Positions 16,030 through 24,716 of a stretch of 64,000 nucleotides of DNA are shown one piece after another; position 1 is the stretch's first letter; the number at the start of each line of letters is the position of its first letter. The position numbers and the translations under genes are program-made. The notes beneath the pieces were generated by a model. It saw only the letters and a program-made list of their open reading frames with translations, was not told the origin of the DNA and did no database searches. Origin of the DNA: Pseudoduganella lurida (GTDB taxonomy: Bacteria; Pseudomonadota; Gammaproteobacteria; Burkholderiales; Burkholderiaceae_D); the NCBI RefSeq assembly GCF_007830455.1, contig NZ_VLLB01000004.1:248001-312000 (forward strand), in the 5' to 3' direction.

Positions 16030-17616
16030 TCAGTTTTTCCCGCCGGCTTGCGGCGCCACGGCCAGGCGCGGTTCCGGCACGCCACCTGCCTGCGCCAGCC
16101 GCATGAAGGTCTTCGGTCCGGCCACCCCGTCGGCCTTCAGGTGCTGGGCAGCCTGGAATTCGCGCAGCCAGTCCAGCGTGGTGCCGGCCAGCGGCTCGTT
16201 GTCCGCCGGGCGCCGTTCGCCGCGCAGCTGCGCGAGCCGGAATGCGAGCCAGTCCACTTCCGGTCCGCGGTCGCCGGCCGTCACCTGCTCGCGCCAGGCC
16301 CGCGGCGCGCGCCAGAACGTCATGTAGCTGCCGTCGTAGCGGTTGTCCAGCGCGGCGAGGGTGACCTGCTGCCGTTTGCCGCCGACATCGAGCGTGGCGC
16401 CACGGTCATCCAGCGCCGTCAGCAAACCATAGGTCGGAACGGCCGGATCGTCGCGCAGCCTGACGGCGGCCGGGCGGTCCAGCGCACGCAGGTCCGCCAG
16501 CGGGCCGCGCGCCACCAGGCAGCGCAGGTTCTGGCGCTGGGCCGCGGCACAGGCATCGCCCTCCTCCAGCGTGACGTCCCACAGCGCGGCGAGGCGGCGC
16601 AAGGTGGTCGCGCTGTCCGTCGCCAGTGGCGCCGCCGGTTTCACGGCGGGCGTCGTCGCGGCGGGCGGCGCCGAGCGAACAGCCTGCGCGGGCACGACGG
16701 GCGCAGCCGGCCTGAACTGCCATGCCGCCGCCGCGGTCAGCACGGCACCGGCCAGCACGCCGCCGGCGACCAGCGGCCAGCGCGCACGCGGCGCAGCGCC
16801 CGGCTCGGCGTCAAACACTTCGGCCGCGGCGCGCCGCACGATCTTCTTCGTCACTTGCGCGCTGTTCTCCACGTAGGCACCCAGCAGTGCACGGTCGCAC
16901 AGCAGGTTGATCCGCCGCGGCACGCCATGCGCCAGCGCGTGGATCATCGGCACCACGCCTGCGGGGAATGGCGAAGCCCCCGCCAGGCCCGCCACGGCGA
17001 GACGGTGCGCGATGTACTGGCCCGTTTCCGCCGCCGTCAGGGACCCCAGGTGGTAGCGGGCGATCACGCGCTGCGCCAGTTGTTCCAGTTCCGGCTGCGC
17101 CAGCATCGTGCGCAGCTCCGGCTGGCCGATCAGGATGATCTGCAGCAGCTTGCGCTCGCTCGTCTCCAGGTTCGTCAGCAGGCGCAGTTGTTCCAGCACG
17201 GGCGCCGACAGGTTCTGCGCCTCGTCGATCACCAGCACGTTGTTGCGGCCCTGGGCGTGGCTCTCCAGCAGGTAGCGGTTGATCGCATCCACGTAGCCCT
17301 TCACGCTGACGACCCGCTCCGGCAGCGGCACGCGGAACTCGTCGCATACCGACTGCAGGAGCTCCTCGACGGACAGCTTGGGGTTGAAGATATAGGCTAG
17401 GCGGCAGTCGCTGGGCACCTGCTCGATGAAGCAGCGGCACACGGTGGTCTTGCCGGCACCGATTTCGCCCGTGAGCAGCACGAAGCCGCCACCGCTGCCC
17501 ACGCCATACAGCAGGTGCGCCAGCGCCTCGCGATGGCGCTCGCTCATGAACAGGTAGCGCGGATCGGGCGCGATGGAGAACGGGCTCTGGCCCAGGCTGA
17601 AGAATTTCGTGTACAT
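16030..17616 (-). CDS. gspA: GspA/ExeA-type AAA ATPase with a peptidoglycan-binding domain
   Basis: 528 residues: ATPase domain (about 1-270) with Walker A GEIGAGKTT, Walker B VLVIDEAQN and the typical start MYTKFFSLGQSPFSIAPDPR; one membrane helix (about 275-297); a periplasmic region; and a C-terminal peptidoglycan-binding fold (about 430-520; DWLREFQAAQHLKADGVAGP). It is thought to power secretin assembly with GspB. The start at 17616 is chosen because it begins the family motif; ten more residues would be possible upstream. Confidence 0.93.
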   Translation of the reverse strand: MYTKFFSLGQSPFSIAPDPRYLFMSERHREALAHLLYGVGSGGGFVLLTGEIGAGKTTVCRCFIEQVPSDCRLAYIFNPKLSVEELLQSVCDEFRVPLPERVVSVKGYVDAINRYLLESHAQGRNNVLVIDEAQNLSAPVLEQLRLLTNLETSERKLLQIILIGQPELRTMLAQPELEQLAQRVIARYHLGSLTAAETGQYIAHRLAVAGLAGASPFPAGVVPMIHALAHGVPRRINLLCDRALLGAYVENSAQVTKKIVRRAAAEVFDAEPGAAPRARWPLVAGGVLAGAVLTAAAAWQFRPAAPVVPAQAVRSAPPAATTPAVKPAAPLATDSATTLRRLAALWDVTLEEGDACAAAQRQNLRCLVARGPLADLRALDRPAAVRLRDDPAVPTYGLLTALDDRGATLDVGGKRQQVTLAALDNRYDGSYMTFWRAPRAWREQVTAGDRGPEVDWLAFRLAQLRGERRPADNEPLAGTTLDWLREFQAAQHLKADGVAGPKTFMRLAQAGGVPEPRLAVAPQAGGKN

Positions 17617-17664
17617 GGACACCTGAAGTGGAACGGCTGCGGTCACGTCGCGCTCACGTCGCCA

Positions 17665-18156
17665 TCAACGCAGGGCGGGCGGCAGCGGCTTGAACTTGGC
17701 GCAGAAGATCTTGCTGCGCCGGTCGAAGTAGACGATGCGGCCGCCGGCCCGCGTTTCGCGCACGGGGAAGGCGGAACGGTCGATTTTCGCATACCGCACG
17801 CCGTCCTGCTTCGCGATCGCCGCCTCCAGCTTGTCCGGCGTGGTGTCCGACACGGCGCCCACGAAGCGATAGGCATAGGTCTCGTCGCTGACGATGACCT
17901 CCTTCACGTCGTAGCCCCACAGCTTGGCCTGCGGCGTTCGGAACCAGTAGGCACCGCCGTCGCGCTTGTAGGGCTGGCCGAAGAAACGCACCATGTAGTC
18001 GAAGTAGTAGCGGTTGGAAGTCTGGTCGCGGCACAGCAGGCCGTTGCCCATCACGATGCCGAAATGGCTCGGCACGGCCGCCGATGACATGCCAGCGACG
18101 AGGAGCAGGGCCGCGGCGATGCCGGCGGCACCTGTCCTTACAGGTCCTGCAGCCAT
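17665..18156 (-). CDS. Exported protein of unknown function
   Basis: Unrecognised. 163 residues: a basic N-terminus and a hydrophobic stretch (GAAGIAAALLLVAGMSSAA) look like a signal peptide, then a mixed alpha/beta protein with many aromatic residues and two cysteines (in LLCRDQ and IFCAKF) that might pair. The C-terminus is Pro-rich. It overlaps the 3' end of the upstream small gene by 19 bases and lies 48 bases before gspA, so the four genes may form one transcript; a link to secretin assembly is only a guess. Confidence 0.7.
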   Translation of the reverse strand: MAAGPVRTGAAGIAAALLLVAGMSSAAVPSHFGIVMGNGLLCRDQTSNRYYFDYMVRFFGQPYKRDGGAYWFRTPQAKLWGYDVKEVIVSDETYAYRFVGAVSDTTPDKLEAAIAKQDGVRYAKIDRSAFPVRETRAGGRIVYFDRRSKIFCAKFKPLPPALR

Positions 18157-18323
18157 TTGCGGTTGGCGGCGATCCTGGCCTTGGCCGCCTCCGGCAAGGC
18201 CTCGTAGCAGCCCGGATACTGCTTCAGGGCGCTCTCGCGCACATGTTTTTCCTGCCCGTTGATAAGGAAAACATAGAGCACGCCGCCCTGGTCGGTTTTT
18301 TTGGTGCCAAGGTATCTGATCAT
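18138..18323 (-). CDS. Small conserved-looking hypothetical protein
   Basis: 61 residues, soluble, MIRYLGTKKTDQGGVLYVFL at the start and a helical end with ALPEAAKARIAANRKWLQDL. AAGGAG lies eight bases before the ATG, a strong ribosome site that fixes the start inside a longer open frame. Its 3' end overlaps the next gene, which argues for a real operon. No family was recognised. Confidence 0.68.
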   Translation of the reverse strand: MIRYLGTKKTDQGGVLYVFLINGQEKHVRESALKQYPGCYEALPEAAKARIAANRKWLQDL

Positions 18324-18450
18324 GTCACGCTCCTTCAGGGCGCAATTATGACATTTCCGGACCGGGCCCGGCGCCTTTTCCATGGGACCGGAAGCCTGGT
18401 GCGCCGGGCTCGTGCGGGATGCTTTGGTATTAGCCTGACCAGCCTGTTTC

Positions 18451-18469
18451 GATACCAACCGCAATACCA
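18451..18469 (+). promoter_or_regulatory. Candidate regulator site: direct repeat GATACCA/AATACCA
   Basis: Two ATACCA half-sites 12 bases apart upstream of the GlcNAc operon promoter, with a facing TTGGTATT at 18424-18431. Probably contacted by a GntR/UTRA regulator; inference from shared motif. Confidence 0.45.
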
Positions 18470-18554
18470 TTCCGACTGGCCGCCAATTCCATACAAAACA
18501 ATGGCTTATCACGACAATTCAGGCACGGAAGAAGACTTTTCAACAACGATAGAC

Positions 18555-18571
18555 AATACCAGTTAAATACC
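18555..18571 (+). promoter_or_regulatory. Candidate operator: direct repeat AATACC with 11-bp period
   Basis: AATACCA at 18555 and AATACC at 18566 lie one helical turn apart and end three bases before the -35 box, a good position for control. The same layout occurs at 35668-35685 near the TonB receptor gene. Confidence 0.5.
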
Positions 18572-18573
18572 TG

Positions 18574-18603
18574 TTGACAAGCTGGTTTGGCCGCCCTTAT
18601 AGT
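18574..18603 (+). promoter_or_regulatory. Sigma-70 promoter of the GlcNAc operon
   Basis: TTGACA (18574-18579) and TATAGT (18598-18603) are 18 bases apart, 26 bases before the kinase ATG. Confidence 0.75.
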
Positions 18604-18629
18604 GGCCCACGACTTTTCATTCCCTCACC

Positions 18630-19520
18630 ATGATCGAATTTCTCATCGGCGTCGACGGCGGCGGCAGCGGTACCAGGGTGCGCGTGGCGGAGGCCGGCGG
18701 TGCGCTCGTTGCGGAGGGCAGCGCCGGTCCTTCCGCGCTGCTGCACGGGATCGGCAACGCCTGGAACGCGGTCGAACAGGCCGTGGCCGGGGCGTTCGCC
18801 AGGGCCGGCACCGCGCTGCCGGAACGTGCCCGGCTCGCCATCGGCCTGGGACTGGCCGGCGTCCACAACCGCCAATGGGCCGCGCAGTTCATCGCCGCCA
18901 ATCCCGGTTATGCGGCCGTGGCACTGGAGACGGATGCCTACACCACCGTGCTCGGCGCCCACGACGGCGCGCCGGGCGCCATCATCGCACTGGGCACCGG
19001 CAGCGTCGGCGAGATCCTGTGCGCCGATGGCAGCCGCCGCGAAGTGGGCGGCTGGGGCTTCCCCTCCGGCGACGAAGCGGGCGGTGCCTGGATCGGCCTG
19101 CGCGCCATCAACCACGTGCAGCATGTGATCGATGGCCGCGCCCGCGGCGGCGCGTTTGCCGATGCGCTGATCGCCGCCTGCGGCGGTGACCGTGACGGCA
19201 TCCAGGCCTGGCTGGCCAACGCCTCGCAGACCCGGTACGCCCAACTGGCGCGCATCGTGCTCGCGCACGCCGGCAGCAACGACACGGCGCGCGACATGCT
19301 GCTGGAAGCGGGCCGCCAGGTAGCCCTGATCGCCGCGGCGCTCGATAACACCGGCACTCTGCCGATCGCGCTGTGCGGCGGCCTCGGTGAACCGATGCGC
19401 CCTTTCCTGCCGCTCGAACTCCTGGAGCGCATCGTCTCGCCCCAGGGCGATTCGGCCGCCGGTGCGCTGCGGCTGGTACGGCAGCATCTGGCCGACACGG
19501 CCGCCGCAGCGCAGGAGTAG
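18630..19520 (+). CDS. BadF/BadG-type ATPase, N-acetylglucosamine (glucosamine) kinase
   Basis: Phosphorylates GlcNAc (or glucosamine) at C6 in the cytoplasm, the entry step to nagA. 296 residues of the actin-like ASKHA fold: phosphate-1 motif DGGGSGT near the N-terminus (about 9-15), phosphate-2 motif ALGTGSVG (about 121-128) and the adenosine motif ALCGGLGEP (about 247-255). It is the first gene of a ten-gene operon for GlcNAc use, which decides the substrate call. The GntR regulator starts three bases after its TAG. Confidence 0.88.
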   Translation: MIEFLIGVDGGGSGTRVRVAEAGGALVAEGSAGPSALLHGIGNAWNAVEQAVAGAFARAGTALPERARLAIGLGLAGVHNRQWAAQFIAANPGYAAVALETDAYTTVLGAHDGAPGAIIALGTGSVGEILCADGSRREVGGWGFPSGDEAGGAWIGLRAINHVQHVIDGRARGGAFADALIAACGGDRDGIQAWLANASQTRYAQLARIVLAHAGSNDTARDMLLEAGRQVALIAAALDNTGTLPIALCGGLGEPMRPFLPLELLERIVSPQGDSAAGALRLVRQHLADTAAAAQE

Positions 19521-19523
19521 CCG

Positions 19524-20258
19524 ATGCTGGCCCAGTTGCGCGACTTCCATCCCGATGCGGCCAGCGACACGCCGCTCTACATGCAGCTGGCCAACCGCCT
19601 GTCCGACGGCATCGCCGGCGGTGACTGGCGCGCCAACGAGGCGCTGCCTTCCGAGCGCGTGCTGTCCGACATGCTGGGCATCTCGCGCGTGACGGCGCGC
19701 AAGGCGATCGACCTGCTGTGCGACCGCGGCATGCTCACGCGCCGGCGCGGCTCCGGCACCTACATCACGCCGAAGCTGGAACAACCGCTGTCGCGCCTGA
19801 CGAGCTTTTCGGAAGAACTGCGCCAGCGCGGCTTCACGGCCGGTTCACGGTGGCTGCAGCGGGAGATCGGCATCGCCGCGCCGCTGGAACTGCTGTCGCT
19901 GGGCCTGTCGCCGAACGTGCCGGTGGCGCGCCTGAAGCGCCTGCGCACCGCGGACGACGTGGTGATGGCCATCGAAACCTCCACCATCCCCGCGACCTAC
20001 ATCCCGGATCCGCGGCGCGTGACGGATTCGCTGTACGGCTACCTGGAAGCGCATGGCACGGTGCCGATGCGCGCGCTGCAGCACATCCGCGCCATCAACG
20101 CCAGCGCGGAGCAGGCCAGGCTGGCCGATATCGCGCCCGGCACGGCCATGCTGCACATCACGCGCGTGAGCTACCTGGACAACGGCGCCGCGGTGGAACT
20201 GACCCACTCCTGGTGCCGCAGCGACTACTACGAATTCGTGGCGGAGTCGCGCCGATGA
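19524..20258 (+). CDS. GntR/UTRA transcriptional regulator of the GlcNAc operon (NagQ/YvoA-like)
   Basis: 244 residues: winged helix-turn-helix (about 18-84; PLYMQLANRLSDGI, ALPSERVLSDMLGISRVTAR, RRGSGTYI) and a UTRA effector domain (about 95-240; LSRLTSFSEELRQRGF, then the C-terminal DYYEFVAE). HutC/NagR-type UTRA domains bind phosphorylated amino sugars, so GlcNAc-6-P or GlcN-6-P is the probable inducer. It lies between kinase and deacetylase genes and probably controls its own operon through the ATACC-type sites upstream. A related regulator is encoded at 35.9 kb. Confidence 0.92.
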   Translation: MLAQLRDFHPDAASDTPLYMQLANRLSDGIAGGDWRANEALPSERVLSDMLGISRVTARKAIDLLCDRGMLTRRRGSGTYITPKLEQPLSRLTSFSEELRQRGFTAGSRWLQREIGIAAPLELLSLGLSPNVPVARLKRLRTADDVVMAIETSTIPATYIPDPRRVTDSLYGYLEAHGTVPMRALQHIRAINASAEQARLADIAPGTAMLHITRVSYLDNGAAVELTHSWCRSDYYEFVAESRR

Positions 20259-20261
20259 ACG

Positions 20262-21443
20262 ATGCTGCATGCACAACCCGGCATGCCAATCCGGCATACC
20301 CAATCTGAAATGAATACCGACGTGAATACCGACGTGAACACCATCCACGGCAATATCCTCACTCCCGGCGGCTGGATCGCCGGCACCCTGTCCTTCACCG
20401 ACCGCGTGGCCGGCATCGATGGCAGTGCCACCGATCCGCAGCAGAACGGCGGCGACTACATCCTGCCCGGCTTCATCGACCTGCACGTGCATGGCGGCGC
20501 GGGCAAGGACGTGATGGAAGGCGGCGACGCCATCCGCACCATCGCCGCGATCCACGCGCGCCACGGCACGACCAGCCTGCTGGCCACGACGATGACGGCG
20601 CCGCCGGAAGACATCGACGTGGCACTGGCCGCGATCGGCGCCGTGGTGCGCGAGCGCCGCAAGGGCGAAGCGCGCGTGCTCGGCGCCCACCTGGAAGGCC
20701 CCTACATCAACTCCGGCAAGCTGGGCGCGCAGCCGAACTATGCGCGGGCCGCCACGCTGGCCGAGGTCAAGCGCCTGGAAACGCTGGCACCGCTGCGCGT
20801 GATCACGGTGGCGCCGGAGATCGCCGGCCACCTGGGCCTGGTGCGCGAGCTGGCCGACGAAGGCGTGCGCGTGCAGATCGGCCACACGCTGGGCTCCTAC
20901 GAAGACGGCGTGGCCGCGCTGGAGCATGGCGCGGCTGGCTTCACGCACCTGTTCAATGCGATGAGCCCCCTGCACCACCGCGAGCCCGGCATGGTCGGCG
21001 CCGCGCTGGCCCATGCCGAATACGCCGAGCTGATTCCCGACCTGCTGCACGTGCACCCGGGCGCCATCAGGACCGCGCTGCGCGCCATCCCGCGCCTGTA
21101 CTGCGTGACCGATTCCACCTCCGCCACCGGCATGCCGGACGGCGAATACATGCTGGGCCGGCACACCGTCCACAAATGCATGGGCGGCGTGCGCCTGCCG
21201 GACGGCACGCTGGCCGGCAGCACGCTCACACTGGACCAGGCGCTGCGCAACCTGGTGGGCATGGGCCTGTCCGTGGCCGATGCATCGGCCCGCGTGTCGA
21301 CCAATGCCGCCGATTACCTGGGCCTGCCGGAGCGCGGCCGCATCGCGCCACAAGCCTGGGCCGACTTCGTGGTGCTGGACCGCGACCTGAAACTGAAAGC
21401 CGTTTATATCGAAGGAGAATGTGTTGACCTCAATGATGCTTAA
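20262..21443 (+). CDS. nagA: N-acetylglucosamine-6-phosphate deacetylase
   Basis: Removes acetate from GlcNAc-6-phosphate to give glucosamine-6-phosphate. 393 residues of the amidohydrolase fold with the expected metal and catalytic sites: DLHVHGG, LEGPY, IGHT, HLFNAM and VTDSTSATG, where the Asp is the catalytic base. The first ATG (20262) has no clear ribosome site; the next ATG at 20310 gives a start (MNTDVNTDVNT) nearer family length, so the true N-terminus may be 16 residues shorter. Its end overlaps the deaminase gene by 23 bases. Confidence 0.94.
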   Translation: MLHAQPGMPIRHTQSEMNTDVNTDVNTIHGNILTPGGWIAGTLSFTDRVAGIDGSATDPQQNGGDYILPGFIDLHVHGGAGKDVMEGGDAIRTIAAIHARHGTTSLLATTMTAPPEDIDVALAAIGAVVRERRKGEARVLGAHLEGPYINSGKLGAQPNYARAATLAEVKRLETLAPLRVITVAPEIAGHLGLVRELADEGVRVQIGHTLGSYEDGVAALEHGAAGFTHLFNAMSPLHHREPGMVGAALAHAEYAELIPDLLHVHPGAIRTALRAIPRLYCVTDSTSATGMPDGEYMLGRHTVHKCMGGVRLPDGTLAGSTLTLDQALRNLVGMGLSVADASARVSTNAADYLGLPERGRIAPQAWADFVVLDRDLKLKAVYIEGECVDLNDA

Positions 21444-22446
21444 GGAAGCCCTGTCCGCGTCGGAGTGCGTGGCGCAGCAGCTCGCGCACGACGCCGACCG
21501 CTACACGGAACTGGGCCGCAAGCTCGCCGGCACGCCGTTTTCCACCGCGCTGACGATCGCGCGCGGCAGCTCGGACCATGCGTCGAACTACATCGCCTAC
21601 CTGATCATGGCGCGGCTGGGCCGCGTGGTCGCTTCGCTGCCGATGTCGCTCGTCACGCTGAACAAATCGCCCTTGATCACGCGCGACACGCTGGCCATCT
21701 CCGTCTCGCAGTCGGGCCAGAGCCCGGACGTGGTGGAGCCGATCCGCTACTTCCGCGATGGCGGCGCCACGACCGTCGCCCTCGTCAACGACATCGATTC
21801 GCCGCTGGCGCAGGCCGCCGAATGGGCGATGCCGCTGCGCGCCGGGAAGGAGCTCAGTGTTGCTGCAACCAAGAGCTTCATCACCTCGCTGGTGGCTGGC
21901 GCGCGCATGGTGGCGCACTGGCAGAACGACCCGGACCTGAAGGATGGCCTGGCCGCGCTGCCGGACTCGCTGCAAGCGGCCACGCACGCCGACTGGTCGC
22001 CGGCACTGGACGTGCTGGCCCCGGCCCGCAACATCATGGTGGTGGGTCGCGGCATCAGCTTCCCCGTCGCGCTGGAAGCGTCGCTGAAATTCAAGGAAAC
22101 CTCCGCGCTGCAGGCCGAGGCGTTCTCCGGCGCGGAGATCAAGCACGGTCCGATGGCGCTGATCGAGGAAGGCTATCCGCTGCTGATCTTCGCCACGCGC
22201 GGCCCCACGCAGGCGGGCCTGCTGGCACTGGCGGACGAGATGCGCGGCCGCGGTGCGCGCGTGCTGCTGGCCGCGCCTTCCGACGTGGCGCAGCGCGACC
22301 TGACGTTGCCGGTCGCCGCCACGCCGGACCTGGACCCCATCGTCGCCATCCAGGCGTTCTATGTGATGGCGGCCAAGCTGTCGGCGGCGCGCGGGCTGGA
22401 TCCGGACAAGCCACGGCACCTGTCCAAGGTCACAAAAACAAACTGA
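21421..22446 (+). CDS. SIS-domain glucosamine-6-phosphate deaminase (NagB-II type)
   Basis: Converts glucosamine-6-phosphate to fructose-6-phosphate and ammonia. 341 residues with two SIS sugar-isomerase domains and no glutaminase domain, as in NagB-II: IARGSSDHASNYIAYL, SVSQSGQSPD, AATKSF, and in the second half LKFKETSALQAEAFSGAEIK-HGP. AAGGAG at 21412-21417 precedes several possible starts (GTG 21421, TTG 21424, ATG 21433); GTG is given. No classical nagB is present, so this is the last catabolic step. Confidence 0.9.
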   Translation: MLTSMMLKEALSASECVAQQLAHDADRYTELGRKLAGTPFSTALTIARGSSDHASNYIAYLIMARLGRVVASLPMSLVTLNKSPLITRDTLAISVSQSGQSPDVVEPIRYFRDGGATTVALVNDIDSPLAQAAEWAMPLRAGKELSVAATKSFITSLVAGARMVAHWQNDPDLKDGLAALPDSLQAATHADWSPALDVLAPARNIMVVGRGISFPVALEASLKFKETSALQAEAFSGAEIKHGPMALIEEGYPLLIFATRGPTQAGLLALADEMRGRGARVLLAAPSDVAQRDLTLPVAATPDLDPIVAIQAFYVMAAKLSAARGLDPDKPRHLSKVTKTN

Positions 22447-22459
22447 GCAAACTAACCAG

Positions 22460-23851
22460 ATGAACCTCGTGCGCATGCTGACGGTGCTGGCGGCCGCCGC
22501 GATCGGCTTTTCGGCCGTCGCGGCACCGGCCCGGATCGAGTTCTGGACGTTCAGCATGAAGCCGAAGTTCACGCCCTATTTCGACGGGGTCGTGAAACGC
22601 TACGAGGCCGCCAATCCGGGCGTGAAGGTTGAATGGATCGATTTTCCCTGGGATATCATCCAGACCAAGCTCGTCACGCGCATCGTGGCCGGCACGCCGC
22701 CGGCACTGGTCAACCTGAACGTGCCGTGGGCCGACGAGTTCGCGCGCGACGGGCTGCTGCAGCCGGTCGACAGCCTGCTCGAACGTCCCCGCTACCTGCA
22801 GGGCGCGCTCGATGACCTGACGTTTGGCGGCAAGACCTACGGCTTCCCGCTGTACAGCAATGTCGCCGTCATCGCCTACAACACGCAGCTGTTCAAGGCG
22901 GCCGGCATTCCCCACCCGCCGCGCAGCCTGGACGAACAGCTCGCGTTCGCACGCCAGATCGCCCGGCGCACCGGCAAGGCCGGCCTGTGTCCCGCGCTCG
23001 CCAAGATCGACGGCCTGATGATGCAGCAGGGCCTGGACGTGATCCGCAACGGCCGCGCCGTGTTCAACTCCCCGGCCCACGTGGCGCTCATCCGCAAGCT
23101 GGCCGACACGTATAAGGCCGGCGGCCTGCTGAAGGACAGCCTGTTCGCCGAGGATAATTTTCCTGCCGCGATCGATGCCTATAAAGGCGGCCGGCTCGGC
23201 ATGCTGCTGGCGCCGCCGACGGCCGTGCGGCGCATCGAGCTCGATGCGAAGGATGTGTATGCCGTGACCGACGTCGCGCCCGCGCCGCTGGGCCCGACCG
23301 GCATCGCCGATGGCGGCTGGCTGATCCACTTCGCCGTCCCCGCAGGCGTGCCGCGCGCGCTGCTGCCGGAAGTGGGCAAGTTTGCCCGCTTCCTGACCAA
23401 CGACGCGAACCAGCTGGCGTTCGCCCGGCAGGCCAGCGTCTACCCCGCCGCGACACTGGCCTCGCGCGACCCGTTCTTCCTGAATGTGCCGCCGGGTGCC
23501 GCCGCCGCCGAAAAAGCCGTGGCCGCCGGCGCCGTCTCGATGCCCCACTCGCGCACGATGTACGTGGCCGGCATCACCGACTACGACGAGCTGCGCCGCT
23601 CGCTGGTGAAAGCCGTCGAAGCGGGCGTCACCGGCCGCCAGGACATCGCCCGCGCCCTCGACACCGCCGTCGCGATCTGGAACCGCAAGCTGGCCAAACA
23701 GTTTCCCCATACAGCTCAGCCCGTGTCAACGTCGGGGTCAGTCACGAAAAGTGACACGAGCTCGGCAAGTATTACTGACGAGCTCGTGTCAACTTTGGTG
23801 ACTGACCCCGATGTTGACACGAACTCGGCTGTTGAGCTGGTGGGGCGCTGA
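22460..23851 (+). CDS. ABC sugar-binding protein with a repeat-derived C-terminus
   Basis: Periplasmic binding protein (extracellular solute-binding family 1) of the importer encoded next to it; probably takes GlcNAc or chitobiose. 463 residues: signal peptide (about 1-22, ending SAVAA), then the sugar-binding fold (RIEFWTFSMKPKFTPYFDGV at the start; YGFPLYSNVAVIAYN). Residues from about 418 (TAQPVSTSGSV) to 459 are encoded by an inverted-repeat element (23711-23832), not by the family domain, which would normally end near 417. The frame stays open through the element and the stop still overlaps the next gene (TGATG), so coupling is kept. Confidence 0.9.
   Translation: MNLVRMLTVLAAAAIGFSAVAAPARIEFWTFSMKPKFTPYFDGVVKRYEAANPGVKVEWIDFPWDIIQTKLVTRIVAGTPPALVNLNVPWADEFARDGLLQPVDSLLERPRYLQGALDDLTFGGKTYGFPLYSNVAVIAYNTQLFKAAGIPHPPRSLDEQLAFARQIARRTGKAGLCPALAKIDGLMMQQGLDVIRNGRAVFNSPAHVALIRKLADTYKAGGLLKDSLFAEDNFPAAIDAYKGGRLGMLLAPPTAVRRIELDAKDVYAVTDVAPAPLGPTGIADGGWLIHFAVPAGVPRALLPEVGKFARFLTNDANQLAFARQASVYPAATLASRDPFFLNVPPGAAAAEKAVAAGAVSMPHSRTMYVAGITDYDELRRSLVKAVEAGVTGRQDIARALDTAVAIWNRKLAKQFPHTAQPVSTSGSVTKSDTSSASITDELVSTLVTDPDVDTNSAVELVGR
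23711..23832. repeat. Inverted-repeat element, GGGGTCAG type (copy R3), inside a coding frame
   Basis: Inner arms at 23723-23745 and 23798-23820 match as reverse complements at 22 of 23 positions and contain TCGGGGTCAGTCAC. Outer motifs ACAGCTCAGCCCGTGTC and GACACGAACTCGGCTGT are the same ends as in R1 and R2. It sits in frame at the 3' end of the solute-binding protein gene. Confidence 0.82.
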
Positions 23852-24705
23852 TGTCGCGGTCGGTGACAGCCTGGCTGTTCCTGGCGCCGGCGCTCGTGCT
23901 GCTGGCGGTGTTTTCGTTCTGGCCGGTGGGCTATGGCTCGTACCTGGCGTTCACGGATTACAGCCTGATCCGCGAAACGCACTGGGTGGGGCTGGACAAT
24001 TTCCGCTACATCTTCGGGAACGAGATGTTCGTCTCGGGCCTGGGCAATTCGGTGCTGTTCCTGCTGATGGTGCCGATCGTGCAGGTCGGCGCGCTGGCGC
24101 TGGCGGTGCTGGTCAATAACCGGCTGCCCGGCATCCGGCTGTTCCGCGCCGCGTTCTACGTGCCGGTGGTGACGACCGTCTCCGTGGTCGGCATCATGTG
24201 GGGCTTCATGTTCCACGAACAGGGCGCGCTCAACTACGTGCTGATGGCGCTGCGGCTGGTCGATGCGCCGGTCGGCTGGCTGTCGGACGAGCGCATCGCG
24301 CTGTTCGCCATCATGTTCGTGACGATGTGGCGCGGCCTGGGCTGGTACATGGTGATGTACCTGGCCGCGCTGCAGGCCGTGCCGCAGGACATGCAGGAAG
24401 CGGCGCTGCTCGATGGCGCGAACCGCTGGCAGCGCTTCTGGAAGATCACCGTGCCGATGCTGCGCCCGACGATCATGGTCTGCTCGATCCTCTCCGTGCT
24501 GGCCGCGCTGAAGGCCTACCAGGAAGTGGACGTGCTGACCCAGGGCGGCCCGATGAATTCCACGTTCACCGCGCTGTACTACGCCTACGACCAGGGCCTG
24601 AAGCACCTGAAGCTGCCGCGCGCGCTGGCCGCCAGCTTCGTCGTCACGCTGCTGTGCATCGCCATCGCGCTGGTGTGCCTGCGCTACCTGAAGCCGCGCC
24701 GTTGA
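23851..24705 (+). CDS. ABC sugar permease 1 (MalF/UgpA type)
   Basis: Inner-membrane subunit of the sugar importer. 284 residues, six predicted membrane helices, and the EAA loop that contacts the ATPase (QEAALLDGANRWQRFWKITV, then PMLRP). The start ATG overlaps the stop of the binding-protein gene. Its partner permease is next and the ATPase is the last gene of the operon. Confidence 0.93.
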   Translation: MSRSVTAWLFLAPALVLLAVFSFWPVGYGSYLAFTDYSLIRETHWVGLDNFRYIFGNEMFVSGLGNSVLFLLMVPIVQVGALALAVLVNNRLPGIRLFRAAFYVPVVTTVSVVGIMWGFMFHEQGALNYVLMALRLVDAPVGWLSDERIALFAIMFVTMWRGLGWYMVMYLAALQAVPQDMQEAALLDGANRWQRFWKITVPMLRPTIMVCSILSVLAALKAYQEVDVLTQGGPMNSTFTALYYAYDQGLKHLKLPRALAASFVVTLLCIAIALVCLRYLKPRR

Positions 24706-24716
24706 GTACCCATCCG

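Larger units (their letters stand above)
18324..18629. other. Intergenic control region of the GlcNAc operon
   Basis: 306 bp without a gene, AT-richer than its surroundings. It holds a good sigma-70 promoter near its right end and several TGGTAT/ATACCA half-sites (18424-18431, 18451-18469, 18555-18571), described separately. The left part carries the upstream region of the small minus-strand gene. Confidence 0.7.
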
